64,000 nucleotides of DNA from Thalassia testudinum. Lineage: Eukaryota > Streptophyta > Magnoliopsida > Alismatales > Hydrocharitaceae. The notes beneath the pieces are model-generated. The model saw only the letters and a program-made list of their open reading frames with translations, did not search any database and was not told the DNA's origin. Each line of letters begins with the position of its first letter. Within the stretch, counting starts at the first letter, position 1. Both the position numbers and the translations under genes were made by a program. Where the stretch lies: contig JAZHRO010000014.1 of NCBI GenBank assembly GCA_037157565.1, positions 74,802,001-74,866,000 on the forward strand, written 5' to 3'. This document shows, in pieces, positions 1 to 10,585 of the stretch.

Positions 1-1135
1 GTCTTTGTTAAACAACCTCCAGATCCAAATCATCTAGAACACGTATACAAATTAAGCAAAGCATTGCATGGATTAAAACAAGCTCCACGAGCTTGGTATG
101 AAAGATTAAAAACATACTTAATTGATAATGAGTTTAAAATTGGTCAAATCGATCCATCTTTATTTACAAAAAGAAAACAAAATGACCTCCTAATAATTTA
201 AATATATGTAGATGATATGATTTTCGATGCTACTAATGATCTACTTTGCAGAGAATTTGCAGAGGTTTTGCAGGATCAATTTGAGATGAGTATGGTGGGA
301 GAACTTAAGTTCTTCCTAGGTCTTCAAATTGATCAACTATCCTCCGGAATCTTCATATCTCAAACAAAATACACAACAGAGATATTAAAGAAATTCTCAA
401 TGGACAAAGTCAAAGGCAAAGAAATATTGATGGCAGCTTCTACTCAATTAAAAATGGATGACGCAGGTAATTCAGTAGATCAAAAACTTTATAGGATCAT
501 GATAGGTTCTCTATTATACTTAATTGTAAGTAGACCTGACATTCTATTTTGCACTTGTTTATGTGCTCATTTTCAAGTAAACCCTAAGGAATCACATCTA
601 AATGTTGTTAAAAGAATCCTTAGATATCTAATCAACACACAAGACTTAAGACTCTTCTATCCAAAGTTAGACACTTTGGGATTATATTCCTTTTGTGATG
701 CTGACTATGTGGGTATCTTCACAGACTGAAAGAGTACTAGTGGAACTTGTCAATTTCTAGGAAATTCCTTAGTCTCTTGGTTCTCTAGAAAATAGAACGT
801 TGTATCTCTATCCACAACTGAAGTAGAATATGTAGCAGCATCCTTAGCATGTTCACAACTATTATGGATGAAACAGACTTTAAAAGATTTTGGATTAACT
901 TTTAAAAACAACAAAATCTTGTGTGACAACACTAGTGCAATCAACTTATCCAAGTATCCAGTACAACACTCTAGGACTAAACATATTGATATTAGACATC
1001 ACTTTCTTAGAGATTGTCTTAAAAGGGGATGTCAACTTAGAATTTATTAACATAGAAAAACAACTAGCTGATAAATTCACAAAACCTTTATCAAAAGATA
1101 GGTTTAATCAAATGTCATTCACTAGGCTTATCTAG
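1..1135 (+). pseudogene. pol: Copia polymerase 3' end: reverse transcriptase and RNase H, broken
   Basis: Frame 1 is open from base 1 and reads the copia RT motif LHGLKQAPRAWYE (about 76-114), then the catalytic YVDDM box at 205-219. Downstream come the KFFLGLQI and GSLLYL blocks of RT and the RNase H blocks SFCDADY, KSTSGTCQFLG, STTEVEY and TKHIDIRHHF. Breaks: TAA at 199-201 just before YVDD, TGA at 727-729, TAG at 793-795, and a one-base frameshift near 1026, after which the tail continues to TKPLSK and a stop at 1133-1135. Each in-frame stop replaces a residue that is normally Gln or Arg in this family, so C-to-T changes are likely. The enzyme would copy element RNA into DNA in virus-like particles; this copy cannot. 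Confidence 0.93.
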
Positions 1136-1179
1136 ATTAAAAGAGCTTAATTAAGTGGCCTAATAATTGACTCTTTTAC

Positions 1180-1450
1180 TATTTTGATCGATCAAATTTT
1201 CAAAAATTGATCGACCAAACTTTGATCGATCAAAACTATTGTTCTAATCAACCAAAACTCAAATTTGCCTGGTGGGAAATTTCCCTCCACTGTTTTTTCC
1301 TTTTGATCGATCAACTAAGATCTTTGATCTACCAAACTGTTCGGGCGGAAATTTTCCCTCCAAACTTTCAAACTCTAATTGACCAAATACATATTTTGAT
1401 CGATCATTTCTTGTTTTGATCAACTAAAATCAAATTTTGATCGACCAAAA
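1180..1450 (+). repeat. Cluster of TTGATCGATCAA / TTGATCGACCAA motifs
   Basis: Between the pol stop and the env-like ORF a 12-bp motif of the form TTGATCGAYCAA or close variants recurs roughly every 20 to 40 bases. The TTGATCGATCAA version is a perfect palindrome. More copies lie at about 1855-2140 and in the LTR at about 4130-4345. The region is otherwise AT-rich and has no credible ORF. Confidence 0.7.
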
Positions 1451-2260
1451 CTACGCGAATTCACCTTTGCGATTGCAATCTCATTTCCTCGTTTTTCAGT
1501 CGCAATCTTCATTTACCATTTCTAACTTATGTGATTAGTTGCCTTAAGTGCATTTACCTATTTTGCTAATCACATTCTCTTTAAAAACACCTCATTTTTA
1601 CCCCTAAACCCATTTTTTAACCATCATAAATGGTCCCCACTTCTCTCAAACACTACCCCACAACTTCTACTCTCCTCTGATTGACCAACGCCGCCGCTCC
1701 GACCTCCTCGCACATGGCCTCTTCCGTGCGTGGGTCCCTCATGCATCGGACCTCGCAAAAGCGTGCCCGATTGTCACATCTTCCATCGCATGACTTCGTG
1801 ACCTCCGTGCTCGCACAACTTCAGTCTCCTCACGCGACCTCCATCTGGCCTTCTTTTTGATCGACCAACTCTTGTTTGATCTTGGTACATTCTAAACCTT
1901 GAATACATCCATCCCTTTGGATTTTTCTTGTGTTTAAAATGTGCTTTGACTTACTCTAGCTTGCTTGATCTTGTTTTTGTATTTATTTCTTGCAAAATCT
2001 TGTAGCAAACGTGAGTTTATCATCCGGTCAAATAGCTTTTTTTCCAGTCCAAGGTCTTTTGGTCAACCAAACCCCTTGGTTGATCGACCAAACATCTGGC
2101 TCATTTTTGGTCAACCAGTAAAAATTTTTAATTGACCAACCATGTTTTCCAACGCCTTATCATGGCACAAAAATGTCCATGCGACTCTTCTAGTAATCGT
2201 GATGATAGTTTTGGATCGCTTTTTCATTGTCAAGGCCACTAGTGATCATTTCTCGCTGTT
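1451..2260 (+). other. Spacer between copia pol and env-like ORF
   Basis: This spacer holds no clear gene. A short frame starting with ATG at 1714 reads about 48 basic, Ser-rich codons to a TGA and could be the remnant of the env-like N-terminus, but I cannot support that. Further TTGATCGACCAA variants occur at about 2040-2140. Confidence 0.5.
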
Positions 2261-3022
2261 GTGAAATTCTCTCCACATGTTGGTAGACCGGTTGATTTCA
2301 CTTATTTCAAGTGTATTTTCCCTGGGATCCGAGAGAAATTTACATACCATCAGATTTTACGTTCGTTTGAGAGAAACTTTTATGCTGGTTCCAAACATAG
2401 CCGCATTCTCGGTGTTGATCCCATGGCCTATCACCTATTTTATGCCAATCTTAAAGATATAGGTGAAGGCTCCAACAAGGAGTTGACCTCGAACATCTAT
2501 GGGATAGAAGTTCTAGTCAATGCAGATGTCTTGATGAAGATTCTTGGCTGTCCTTCTGTTGGACCTGCTTTTCTTGAGTTGCATCAACAAACTCAGTCTG
2601 ATACTATCAGGGAGACCCTACACACTCCCTCTCATTTTGACTTGGGCCATCCTTCCAAGTCACCCTTTTTCCATCATTTACCTTGCTTTCTAAACCGTGT
2701 TTTCTTGTGGAACTTTATGTCCAAGTCCACATCTTTTGAAAACTGCCCTAGTATAATGCTGATCACCCTCTATGCCTTCATGAAGAACAAATGGTTCAAC
2801 TGGAACCATTTGATTCTCTATCTCATGAGTAAACCACCTAGCAGCTCCTTCCAGGTTGGGACACTTCTGTATCATATCTTTCTCCATTTCAGTGTACCCA
2901 TGGACATTAATCATAACCAATTTATCACTCGTGTCTTTATTCATGATAAACTCACTTATGTGAAGATGGAGCAAGCACAGGGAGCTCATGATGAGGGTTC
3001 ACCACAGGAGCAGCAACAGTAG
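2261..3022 (+). pseudogene. SIRE-type env-like ORF, decayed
   Basis: A 253-codon open frame follows pol and precedes the polypurine tract, the position of the env-like gene in SIRE/Maximus elements. It reads blocks such as RSFERNFYAG, ADVLMKILGCPSVGP and a Gln-rich end (SPQEQQQ). No ATG begins it: the frame opens at a GTG directly behind stops, so the true start is lost or lies upstream by splicing. A TAG at 3020-3022 ends it, the same frame continues to another TAG near 3122, and a second frame from 3199 carries a Pro/Ala/Ser-rich stretch, so the original protein was longer. Its function in SIRE elements is not established; I see no signal peptide or convincing membrane segment here. Confidence 0.6.
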
Positions 3023-3836
3023 GAGCAGACCACTATACCTCCTTCATTCTTGCCTTATGAGCACTTCACTGTGACATGTGCACCTCCAGCGAGACCATCA
3101 CCATCCTTCTATGACCAGGACTAGAGTCTCTTGACAGACAGATTTCAGGCAGGGACTTTGTCACTGTTCAAGATGTGACAGTTGGTATTTCTTTGATGAT
3201 GCATAGGCAGAGAGAGACAGACATGGTCATGATGAGGCACGGGCATCAGGTATCAGAATACCTAAATGCTCAAAGTCAGTTTTTAGATAGACCTGGAGAG
3301 TCTGTTCATAGCATTCAGCAGCAGCTTCCCTGATCTCCTCGACCTAATCGTTCAACTACCATGCCTTCTGCAGCACCTCCTCCTCCTTCTTCTACTTCAT
3401 CAGCTTCACCAGCAGCACCACCAGCAGACCAGTAGATCACTCCTCCTTGCAGGACATCTAGGCATCCGACACCATGTTCGTCAGCTCAGTGATGCCTTTG
3501 CCTTGGTCAGCCTGCATCTTCTGAGAGATCAGACTCACTGGATCTTGAAGCTAGATATTAATCTTCAAAGCACCATGGATGCATTTATGGCATCACTAGA
3601 TGATTAGTTGTTATATTTGCTTGTATCAGTTTTTTTTTTGGCTTGTATTAGATTATTCTAGACATTTTTATATGTTATCTTTTCTAGATATTTTGTTATG
3701 ATGTTGCATGAATATTATCTCTTTTGATTTTATATTATTCTCTTTAAATGCATGATCATATATTGATGATTATATTACTTGTTTATAGGGGAGTTAATTG
3801 TGAAATAACCAGCAACACGTTTACTTTTTGCTAAAA
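3023..3836 (+). other. Decayed 3' part of env-like region and AT-rich 3' UTR
   Basis: Up to about 3620 fragments in two frames continue the env-like region, including a Pro/Ala/Ser-rich run near 3360-3430 and an open stretch containing LSDAFALVSLHLL. From about 3620 to 3836 the sequence is AT-rich 3' untranslated DNA without features. Confidence 0.5.
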
Positions 3837-3906
3837 CAAAAAGGGGGAGATATTATGCAAAGTTATTTCAGAATTATAATTTTGTAGTCATCAAAAAGGG
3901 GGAGAA
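3837..3906 (+). promoter_or_regulatory. Two polypurine tracts before the copia 3' LTR
   Basis: The tract AAAAAGGGGGAGA occurs twice, at about 3838-3850 and 3894-3906, some 56 bases apart. The second lies directly against the LTR start TGTAAGCACC and is the expected plus-strand primer; the first is an extra copy in the same orientation. Confidence 0.8.
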
Positions 3907-4904
3907 TGTAAGCACCTATGTTTTGATGCACCAAAATTATGTTTATCGCTAAGATTGTCATTTTGGGACTATCTTGGATTGAAGCCTCCATTCAAGACAC
4001 AAATTCAGATAGTTGTGATGTGCATCTTTTTCATTTATTTGAGTCTAGGACTTTATTGTAAGGAACCTCAAATAAAACTCAAAAACGATCTTTTCGCATA
4101 TCTTTTCAAAACCTAATTTTAGGGTTATTGATCAAACAAACTTACTAATTGATCGACCGAAAACTTTGATTGACCAACCTACTTATTTGACTGATCAAAT
4201 CAGTTCATTTTAGGAAGTTGAGAAAATTTCTCTTGATCAGCCAACTAAGCTAATTGATCAACCAACAAGTGATCGACCAACATCCGTAATTGATCGACCA
4301 AAGTACTTTTTGATTGACCAATTAACCTTAATTGATCAACAAATTTTGTTTCCTATTCAAGCAAAACTTTTTGTATAAATAGAGGTCATATGCAACCCAT
4401 TCGCATACATCATTTAATAGAAAACCATTTAAAATCAGAACTTCTCATGCTTATTACAAAAGGCTTTCATGTCTCGTTCTTCACACTCTTCAAAAGCACG
4501 ATACCTTGAGCCTCTACGAAAAATCGGTTTGAACATTTATTGTGGTTCCATAGAATTCATTTTATTGTTATTCTATTTTGTTTTTTTGATTTACGGATCC
4601 CAAGCCTGTTTGGAAGATCCGTGGTTGTTGTTTTTGCTTCTCTTCAGGATAAAAGAGAAGGGTTTGTAAGAGGTTGTGCCACCCTCATTCAAGTGGTATG
4701 AATAGTGGATTGACTAGCTTGTACTAGTCGAAAAATTCTTAAGATGGGAGGCTTAGGTAGTGGTTTTTACCTGAATTGGGTTTCCACTATAAATCAAGTG
4801 TACTCTGTACATATATCTCTGTTGTTTTATTTTTTAATCTGACTCTTATTTTTTAAAAGCAACACTATTCACCCCTCCTTTCTAGTATTTAGTTGCGATC
4901 CACA
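3907..4904 (+). repeat. 3' LTR of the SIRE-like copia element
   Basis: The LTR runs from TGTAAGCACC after the polypurine tract to GATCCACA, giving TG...CA ends and about 1 kb. It holds many TTGATCGACCAA motifs at 4130-4345 and a TATA box (TATAAATAG) at 4374-4382, so transcription should start near 4405. The stretch near 4863-4880 (CTATTCACCCCTCC) resembles the end of other SIRE LTRs. The exact 3' edge is inferred because the 5' LTR is outside the window. Confidence 0.75.
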
Positions 4905-6573
4905 GGATATTCTCCAACCCTCCTGAATTAGCCTATTAAACTAGTGAGTGGTGCCTCGTTTATTCGGGAATCTCCATGGGTGCACATGATAACTAGTGCA
5001 CTCATTTCCAACATAAATTCTCGATCTAGATAATTAATCAAGAATATAGGTGTACACATACAAAATTATCACCATGAAAATACATGAATCGTGCGTGATC
5101 TTGGTTCTGACAAGCACCGTCAATATTAATCAAAACAGAACCTATTCCCCATAGCCAATATCCCATACACTATTGTCCATGAGACGAATTCAACTATGCA
5201 TAATTCAAATAGAATGGAGGGACATTCATGCAAATTTCTTTCAATAAATTAATTCAATAAATAAAGGAATAGTAAACCTCGCAATGGCATAAAGCAAAAA
5301 TAGAAATGTGAGAGGAAATAAAGGATTTCCCCATCAATTCGTCGCGTGTGGTGAATCGATGGCGGGGCAAACCACTTGTGGCGAAGGTGTGTCGAGATGA
5401 AGGCTTCACAATGGTGGGAGTAATGCATCTCGAGGAGGTCAAAGTTGGCTGACTGAAGCACTAGAGGCCGACAATGTCGAGGGTAGCAAAGCTGTTGTGG
5501 GCTGCGGTTTAGCCACGCATGAGCCACGCATGCTGCGCATGGCCTAGGTGCTCAATGAGGGTGCTTCGGTTGTACTTGGAGTCGAGATTGGAGGTTGGAG
5601 GAGGTCAGTCAATGTGGCTGCATGCGATAGAGGTTTGGGTCTCTTTATGCATGGACGGTGAACTGGATGGGGTATGTGGAGAAGAAGAGGAAGAAGAAGA
5701 AGAAGATGAGGAAGAAGAAGAGGAAGATGCTTAGGCATGGATGGTTGTGGTGTTGTTGGTTGTAATGTGTGGATGGCTACGAGGAGGGGGGGAGGGGCGG
5801 CTGTGGTGTTGGGTTGCTTAGAGTTGCAGGTGGCGGTGGTGGTGAAATAGGGGAGATGAGAGGTTGAAGAAGATGAATATATAAGGAAAAAGCACAGATG
5901 ATGGTTGCGGGTATGGTGCTGATGGCACGCACACACACTGTCACTGTGAGTGCGATGACGGCGAGGGCGAAGGTGGAGCTCACTTAGGCCACGGTGTACG
6001 CTGGGTCCATTGTGCAAGTAGAGTTCACGATGATGGATGGTGGATCCCCACTTGGGGGACGGATGAGAAGATTCTGAGGATGATGGAGGCCCTCCCTTTT
6101 AAAAACTCTTCTGTTTGTTTTCATTCAGCCGAAAGCTTCTCCAACCACTCGGTGAAGATCACGAGTGGTTGGAATGGAAAGATAAGTCTGGCAGTAATGT
6201 CATCAAATGTCCAGACCAAGCTCTGGATGTCTTAAAAAGTGTAGATAGCATTGAGTCTACGATGGATGCTCTGAGACATCCACATTGAGCTCAAGATGTC
6301 CAATAGAATGAAAATTGATGCCTGTATCTCTATCTGAAAGTATGACTGAACACAGAGTTAGTGTGTGCAAACTCCTACTTGCAAATGATGTCCTTGCATC
6401 TAGCCTGCATCCATCAAATAGGTTATCATACCTTATGTTATTAAATATAAAATAGGTGCATAAAATTATATGCAGACTAAGAGAAATTATCATTTAACTC
6501 TTAGTTAATTAGAAAAAAAGCTTATATAATTAAAGATACTTAGGCTAAATATTAGTCCAATAAATTGGACTCA
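4905..6573 (-). repeat. Minus-strand 3' LTR fragment, related to LTR G
   Basis: Read on the minus strand the right edge is TTTTGAGTCC followed by a GACTAATATT-type block and GCCTAAGTATC, closely matching the start of LTR G (35228 downwards). The left end is cut by the copia insertion at 4904/4905. The long frames inside (for example minus 5544-6017 and a GAA-rich run at 5689-5732) are low-complexity and not genes. A polypurine-like tract adjoins the right edge, so this was a 3' LTR. Confidence 0.65.
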
Positions 6574-7020
6574 AAATGCCCTACACCAAACTTTTGCTAG
6601 TCCCAAGCAAAAATAAAAAATGAATACAAGGTGTATGATGATATCATGGGAGTAACAAAAGATTTGTTCTTTTCTTATTCCAAAAATTTAGAGATCATGA
6701 CACATGTGAAAATGAATAGCTTGGGTAGTGGATCCAACTGAGAAGCCAACCCACATTTAAAGTTTGTGCTTTACCCTTAATAAAATTCTATCAGGATAGG
6801 GAACTTCTTCCCTCGTGAATAAAGTAGAAAATAATATGTGATTTGGCCCTAGCTTTTTTTTGGCTTAGGTAGTGAATGTTTGAATAAAATGGATTCATAT
6901 TTGGTGGCTCACACTCATCTAGTGCTACATATAGTCTAGTACTGGACACTCTAGATCTCTAGACTATCAAACAAGTCAACCTAGAGAGAGGCTGAAAACT
7001 ATGCTCTCTTAACATTCCTT
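6574..7020 (-). other. Polypurine tract and 3' UTR of a minus-strand gypsy element
   Basis: On the minus strand the bases next to the LTR read GGGACTAGCAAAAG then a G-rich stretch (6576-6605), the arrangement seen at every gypsy 3' LTR in this window. The rest is AT-rich 3' untranslated DNA with no ORF. It is interrupted at about 7021 by LTR E and appears to continue after 29819. Confidence 0.55.
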
Positions 7021-7822
7021 TGTGCCTGTTCGGGGCATAGATCGCGTAAAAGATAAATGGGTTGTAGTATAGTGCGAAATACGTCTTGACAAATAAATTA
7101 ATGGAACTGGTGAGTCCCGGTCGATCTCAGGGAGGCAGAAAGCACTTTTGATTTCATGTGTTTGTTTCAAATATAAAGACTAAGTAGAAGGAACAATCAA
7201 TCACAATATTCATATCACAAGGAGAGATTTAACATGAATTGGATACATGCATTTCAATAAAACATAAGGTAAATAAACTACTGTTGTAACAGAACAAAGG
7301 CACCACGGGTGGTTCCTGGTGGCCTTCTGGAGAGGTTGAGGAGAGTAACAATGACTCACCGAGGTAGCTCAATGGATGCTTCAGAAGAAGATGCAGAGAC
7401 AGTGGTAGAGAAGATGGCAAGAACAAGGTAGAGGAGTTGTAGGAGGAAGAAGAAGAAATCTAATTGATGCCTTCAAATGGGACCCTTAGGCTTCTTTCTA
7501 TAGTTTTTGTCAAGGGTATTTAGGGCATTGGAGCCCTTAATTTCATGCAATAGCCTTAGGTTGATCAGATTAGTTGATCCGGAGATTAGCATTCCTGATT
7601 AAGCCTAAAAATACCCTCCAAATCCTTTTTCATTCACAGATTCAATCTGGAGTTGACACATGGTGCAACGTCTGCCCTCTTATCTCCATCGAACGGTTGT
7701 CGCTCTCCAGCACTTGTCGCTTCCTCTTTCGCATGCACCGCATGACCACCAAATGCGCCTTAACTCCTTACACCATCTCAACCATTCGATCTCTCGATCT
7801 GAGGGCTTATAAGAGTGTGCAC
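7021..7822 (-). repeat. LTR E, minus strand, first piece (R/U5 side)
   Basis: This piece contains the conserved block GAGTCCCGGTCGATCTCAGG (about 7112-7131, plus reading), which corresponds to the tRNA-Asp-family LTR 3' region in LTRs B, D, F and J. It ends exactly at the 5-bp duplication TGCAC that flanks solo LTR C1, and the same LTR resumes at 28942. A TATA-like TTATAAG lies at about 7807-7813. Its outer edge near 7021 is approximate. Confidence 0.65.
7818..7822. other. Target site duplication of solo LTR C1, left copy
   Basis: TGCAC lies directly before the TG of LTR C1; TACAC follows its CA at 28942-28946. Four of five bases match, as expected for an old 5-bp duplication. Confidence 0.7.
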
Positions 7823-8778
7823 TGATTATGCAGCAATCATAGGTCTTAATTAGGCTAGGACTTAGCATAAGTTTGGGTAGTTCATGCATGCATAAGCATT
7901 ATTTGCATCTTTATTGTTCCTCTTATAGCTATGCATAGAATAATGCTATAATATACTAATTAGGTGCATTATATAAATTGCAAGAAATAAGAAGCTTAGG
8001 AGCTGGATCTGAGACTGGATCTAAAGCTGGACCTGAAGCTAGAGTTGTAGCAGAGCTAGAGCAGAAGACCAAGAATAAGATGCAGTAGACAATAATGTAA
8101 GGGGTTGAGGTATGCTATTCTGTTAAGTAGGAATAAAGTAGTAAACTACGAAGAACTTAGGTCCATCCTAGCCCTAGGACAGCCTAAAAGCTTCCCCAAG
8201 CCTTAGCCACCCTTAGATTAGGTCACTGTACCCTAGGATGCCCTAAAACCCTATTTCCATCATCTATCTGGATGTCCAGATGAGTTAAAGGACGTCCAAA
8301 ACCCCTAGGCACAACCCGCGCACCTAAAACCCACTTCTATAGCATTTTAAGACGTTCAGACACTTGGTCTAGACGTCCAATTTCTACAGAGAGAACCTTA
8401 ATTCTTCTTTGCCATTATTTGGACCTCCAGACAACAAGTCTGGATGTCTAACTTTTCATTTTAAGATGTCTGACACTATTGTCAGACGTCTAGAACTACT
8501 CTCTAGTTCCTATTTTTGAATTCAAGCTTGGATCTTGATTTCCTAGGTCCCTAAACCTAATTCCAACCCCATAGGAACCTAAATAAGGTACCCTAACCCA
8601 AGCACATCACCACTAGACCTCCCTAAGGACCTAATTAAGTCCTCACTAAACCTAATTGACTTGGATCTTAGTCAATTCCACCAGCCTATTCAATTGGACT
8701 CACTGAGTCTAATTGAGCCCTGATCTCAGAACACATTGTCCAATTGGACTCAATGAGAGTCCAATTGACCTAGAACAT
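7823..8778 (+). repeat. Solo LTR C1, first piece
   Basis: It begins TGATTATGCAGCAATCATAG, which matches the start of LTR C2 at 46172 (TGATTGTGCAGCAATCATAG), and follows C2 in order until element B interrupts it at 8779. The matching uninterrupted site in C2 is near 47160. The second piece is 27743-28941; together they make about 2.15 kb, close to the 2.18 kb of C2. No internal region adjoins either end, so this is a solo LTR left by LTR-LTR recombination. Confidence 0.85.
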
Positions 8779-9231
8779 TGATAAACACGTATAAATTCAT
8801 CGTAAAATGCTTATTTGTGATAGTTCCTAGGCTTAGCACTGCATATCATGATATAAATATCGCATAGCATGCATCATTCTGCATTTAGAGTAGCTGTTTA
8901 TATTTTAGGTTAATTAGGTCCTTTTTATGGTCAGGAGAAAAGATGATTTATTTCAAGGCCACGGATGGACGATCAGACCATACGGATCTGATCGGGAAGA
9001 CGATCGAAGCCTAACGCCTCTTAAATTGTCCAGATCGGAGTCCCCTAGAATCACATTAAGCCCGAGGAAGATCAACAGCCAGGGGGCAATGCGACATCCA
9101 TATGGGTTTCGGATGGAAAATCCGACCGTATGGATGGATCCAGAGCGACGATCGCAGTTTGGCATCGCAGGAATCATCTTGTTCAGAGCACCGTAGCACC
9201 CTCTAAAAGAAGAAGAAGATGGACGGCCCAG

Positions 9232-9251
9232 ATGGCGCCACGTGGTGCCAT
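9232..9251. promoter_or_regulatory. CACGTG-centred palindrome in U3 of LTR B
   Basis: ATGGCGCCACGTGGTGCCAT is a 20-bp palindrome apart from one base pair and is centred on CACGTG, the plant G-box. It starts 453 bases into the LTR. Counterparts occur at 26405-26424, 29350-29369, 43207-43224 and 50732-50741. Confidence 0.7.
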
Positions 9252-9383
9252 CCAGACCGCTCAACACCGACCAGCAGCACCGCCCAACTCCTTCTTCATC
9301 CGTGCCCTTCAATCCTAGCTGTTGGATCAAGATCCAATAGTTGGGAAGCGGATGCACCAAGCCGCTCCACATGACACATGGGA

Positions 9384-9452
9384 AGGGTTGTTGCAATGGT
9401 GGTAGCGCTGGATTGCAAAGGAGGGGCGCAGGTTCGAATCCTCGCAGCCCCC
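9384..9452 (+). other. tRNA-like module in 5' LTR B
   Basis: A near-consensus Pol III B box (GGTTCGAATCC, 9431-9441) lies about 20 bases after an A-box/D-arm-like stretch GGTGGTAGCGCTGG. The ends AGGGTTG and CAGCCCC can pair as an acceptor-like stem. The anticodon stem does not close and the T stem is imperfect, so this is not a working tRNA gene; it is tRNA-derived or convergent. Confidence 0.5.
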
Positions 9453-9606
9453 TCCAATTTACAATTTGGTCGGTCACTCAGCAGCAGCCACGCAGCGCGC
9501 AACAGCAGCAGCGTAGCGTATGCGTACGTGCATGCCAGCGCGCTCACGACATAGGTGCATGAAGCACGCAGCGTTAGCAGAGCGCACGCCAGCGGGGAGG
9601 CACGTG

Positions 9607-9830
9607 GATCTTCAGCGACGCACCTTTACTGATGCTTGCAACTGTCACTAATGGTCTGCGTACGCCAGTAAGAGGATTTGATAGACAGATCTTCAACGAC
9701 AAATGCAGCGACGTTTATGGATGTCACTAAAGGCCCATGCGCACCAGCAAGAACAATTGAAGGGTGGATCTTCAGCAATAGCTGTAGCGACGTTTGTGGA
9801 TGTCAATAAAGACCCAGAGATGATTCTTCC
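9607..9830 (+). repeat. Three tandem ~80-bp units upstream of the LTR B TATA box
   Basis: Units start at GATCTTC at 9607, 9688 and 9767 (spacing 81 and 79). Each carries an AGCGACG-like half and a TGTCACTAA-like half that form an inverted repeat. The array ends just before TATAAAAG at 9845. The same array occurs in the 3' LTR from about 26787. Confidence 0.75.
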
Positions 9831-9844
9831 CTCTTCTCCACCAC

Positions 9845-9852
9845 TATAAAAG
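9845..9852 (+). promoter_or_regulatory. TATA box of 5' LTR B
   Basis: TATAAAAG in the context CCACTATAAAAGGA, matched at 27023-27030 in the 3' LTR. Confidence 0.8.
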
Positions 9853-10567
9853 GATCTACACCCCCTCCCTTCCAAGCTATCTCTACCTACTCTACTCCCA
9901 CCTACTCCCAAGATCTAGCAAGCCTACTAATGCTCCATTAGAGCTTGTTCTCAAGCTCCCAAGGTGCCTACTAGTGTAGCGAACCTCTGCCCCACCAAAT
10001 ATTCCTCCAACTTCCCATCTCCCTTCATAGGTCACCTTGGAGCTGTCCTCCCACCTCCATTCCGGTAGCAGATCACCTTCGTCTTCTCACTTCCATTCCA
10101 GAGCCATGCTGAAGCTTTCCTCAACACGACGTCCTCCAGCATCTCACCTCCGTCATCTCACTCCTCACCTCCTTCATCCGAGCTTCTGCCAGGTGCCGTC
10201 GTCTCGCTGAACAACCGATTCGAGAGATTTCCTCTCACCCCCATCTCTTTTTATGCTTTCATAGTTTCTTCTAATTGACATGAGAAGTAATATATATCAG
10301 ATTTGTTCCAAATCTCTATCTTGTGATACATTTGCTTGATTTCTTTTATTCCAAAAATACAAAAAAAATAACAAAACCCTAGAATACAAAAACAAAAATG
10401 AATCAAAGAGCGATTTTCAACTAAAGTAAACGTCGCCTCCCTATGTTCGACCTGGGACTCCCTTGAAGTTTCGGTATAAATTTTATCTAAGCAACGTGTT
10501 TTGCAACTACAACGATGGGTTATTTGTAACCTCGATTTCTAAACACGCAAAACATGCACGACCATTT

Positions 10568-10585
10568 TGGCGCCGTTGCCGGGGA
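10568..10585 (+). other. Primer binding site of element B (tRNA-Asp)
   Basis: TGGCGCCGTTGCCGGGGA is fully complementary to the 3' 18 bases of plant cytosolic tRNA-Asp including CCA. It starts three bases after the LTR, as in Athila elements. Confidence 0.95.

Larger units (their letters stand above)
1..4904 (+). mobile_element. SIRE/Maximus-type Ty1/copia element, 3' part
   Basis: The window opens inside the polymerase gene of a copia retrotransposon and runs through an env-like reading frame, two polypurine tracts and a 3' LTR. The order RT, RNase H, spacer, env-like ORF, purine tract, LTR is that of the SIRE/Maximus lineage. The 5' LTR, gag, protease and integrase lie before base 1, so the target duplication cannot be tested; the five bases after the LTR are GGATA. 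The element interrupts the minus-strand LTR fragment that begins at 4905, so it is younger than that LTR. It is decayed, with several stops and frameshifts. Confidence 0.88.
8779..10564 (+). repeat. 5' LTR of element B
   Basis: Starts TGATAAACACG and ends ACGACCA, immediately before TTT and the primer site. In order it holds a CACGTG palindrome (9232-9251), a tRNA-like module (9384-9452), three tandem units of about 80 bp (from 9607, 9688 and 9767), a TATA box (TATAAAAG, 9845-9852) and a U5 region with the block GTTCGACCTGGGACTCCC. Transcription should start near 9875. Confidence 0.93.

Noticed and set aside
5544..6017. Minus-strand 157-codon frame, Pro/His/Leu-rich
   Set aside because: Low-complexity frame inside an LTR fragment with a GAA repeat opposite.
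9384..9452. Functional tRNA gene in LTR B
   Set aside because: Anticodon and T stems do not close and there is no clear terminator; kept only as a tRNA-like module.
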